A stretch of DNA of 5,872 nucleotides from Candidatus Brocadiaceae bacterium (GTDB lineage: Bacteria > Planctomycetota > Brocadiia > SM23-32), in NCBI GenBank assembly GCA_003551785.1, contig PUNP01000851.1, forward strand, positions 1 through 5,872, read 5' to 3'. A program made the position numbers and the translations under genes. This document shows positions 5,615 through 5,872 of the stretch, piece by piece (positions within the stretch are counted from its first letter, which is position 1; each line of letters opens with the position of its first letter). The notes below the pieces were generated by a model that was not told the DNA's origin, did not search any database, and saw only the letters and a program-made list of their open reading frames with translations.

Positions 5615-5872
5615 TTATTCCTTAAATTGGTCTATCAGAGCGGCGATGGTTTCTCTGGCATCACCGAAGAGCATTCTGGTGTTCTCGCCGAAAAAAAGTG
5701 AATTTTCAATGCCGGCAAATCCGGGCCTCATGGACCTCTTAAGCACGATCACGGTCTTGGCGCGATGCGCTTCGATGATGGGCATCCCGTAAATAGGGCT
5801 TGACTCATCGTTGATAGCGGCGGGATTCACGACGTCATTGGCCCCGATGACCACAGCCACGTCAACGGAGTC
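5615..5872 (-). CDS. pntB: NAD(P) transhydrogenase subunit beta, C-terminal part (runs off the right edge)
   Basis: The final 85 residues of PntB are present, ending at the TAA at 5617-5615; the family is about 460 residues long and the rest lies beyond 5872. The segment is the NADP(H)-binding domain III that projects into the cytoplasm. It shows the family signature VIGANDVVNPAA, then SPIYGMPIIEA, the KRSM motif that contacts the NADP phosphate, and the terminal FFGENTRMLFGDA block. The enzyme couples inward proton movement to hydride transfer from NADH to NADP+ and supplies NADPH. It shares the direction of the copper genes but is separated from them by 182 nt with an inverted repeat, so it probably belongs to a different transcript (pntAB). 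Confidence 0.93.
   Translation of the reverse strand, partial: DSVDVAVVIGANDVVNPAAINDESSPIYGMPIIEAHRAKTVIVLKRSMRPGFAGIENSLFFGENTRMLFGDARETIAALIDQFKE

Noticed and set aside
5532..5792. An 86-codon plus-strand frame over the pntB end.
   Set aside because: It is antisense to a clear PntB C-terminus and has no Shine-Dalgarno or known domain.
1..5872. tRNA or rRNA genes, CRISPR arrays, insertion sequences.
   Set aside because: I saw no cloverleaf-like sequence, no regularly spaced repeats and no transposase reading frame.

Overview
The window carries five protein-coding genes, all on the minus strand. They read from high to low coordinates: the C-terminal end of a nicotinamide nucleotide transhydrogenase beta subunit (pntB, cut by the right edge), an Enzyme I-type phosphoenolpyruvate-protein phosphotransferase with an extra C-terminal YHS metal-binding domain, a TolC-family outer-membrane lipoprotein, a secreted multicopper oxidase, and the N-terminal end of a copper-type P-ATPase with its own N-terminal YHS domain (cut by the left edge). 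The lipobox-bearing TolC protein, the transhydrogenase and the periplasmic oxidase indicate a Gram-negative bacterium. Base composition is moderate and nothing seen here fixes the phylum.

Layout. 5615-5872 is the pntB 3' end. 5433-5614 is a gap with a 14-bp-arm inverted repeat and an A/T-rich stretch that probably holds the promoter of the next unit. 3591-5432 (Enzyme I-YHS), 2175-3566 (TolC) and 704-2122 (multicopper oxidase) are separated by only 24 and 52 nt and look like one operon. 346-703 is the only long gene-free stretch. It holds a terminator-like element after the oxidase, a near-consensus sigma70-type promoter (TTGACA, 17 bp, TATATT) and a long imperfect hairpin in what would be the leader of the P-ATPase gene, which starts at 345 behind a good Shine-Dalgarno site.

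How the genes may work together. The oxidase, the outer-membrane channel and the Cu(I)-type P-ATPase form a recognisable copper handling set: cytoplasmic Cu(I) export, periplasmic oxidation and outer-membrane efflux. The unexpected member is the Enzyme I protein. By alignment from memory with E. coli Enzyme I, every catalytic residue checked is present, yet no HPr or EII gene is visible. Its C-terminus carries the same type of YHS cysteine domain as the neighbouring copper ATPase. This suggests, as inference only, a link between PEP-dependent phosphotransfer and metal (copper) sensing or handling, and it is the most interesting feature of the window.
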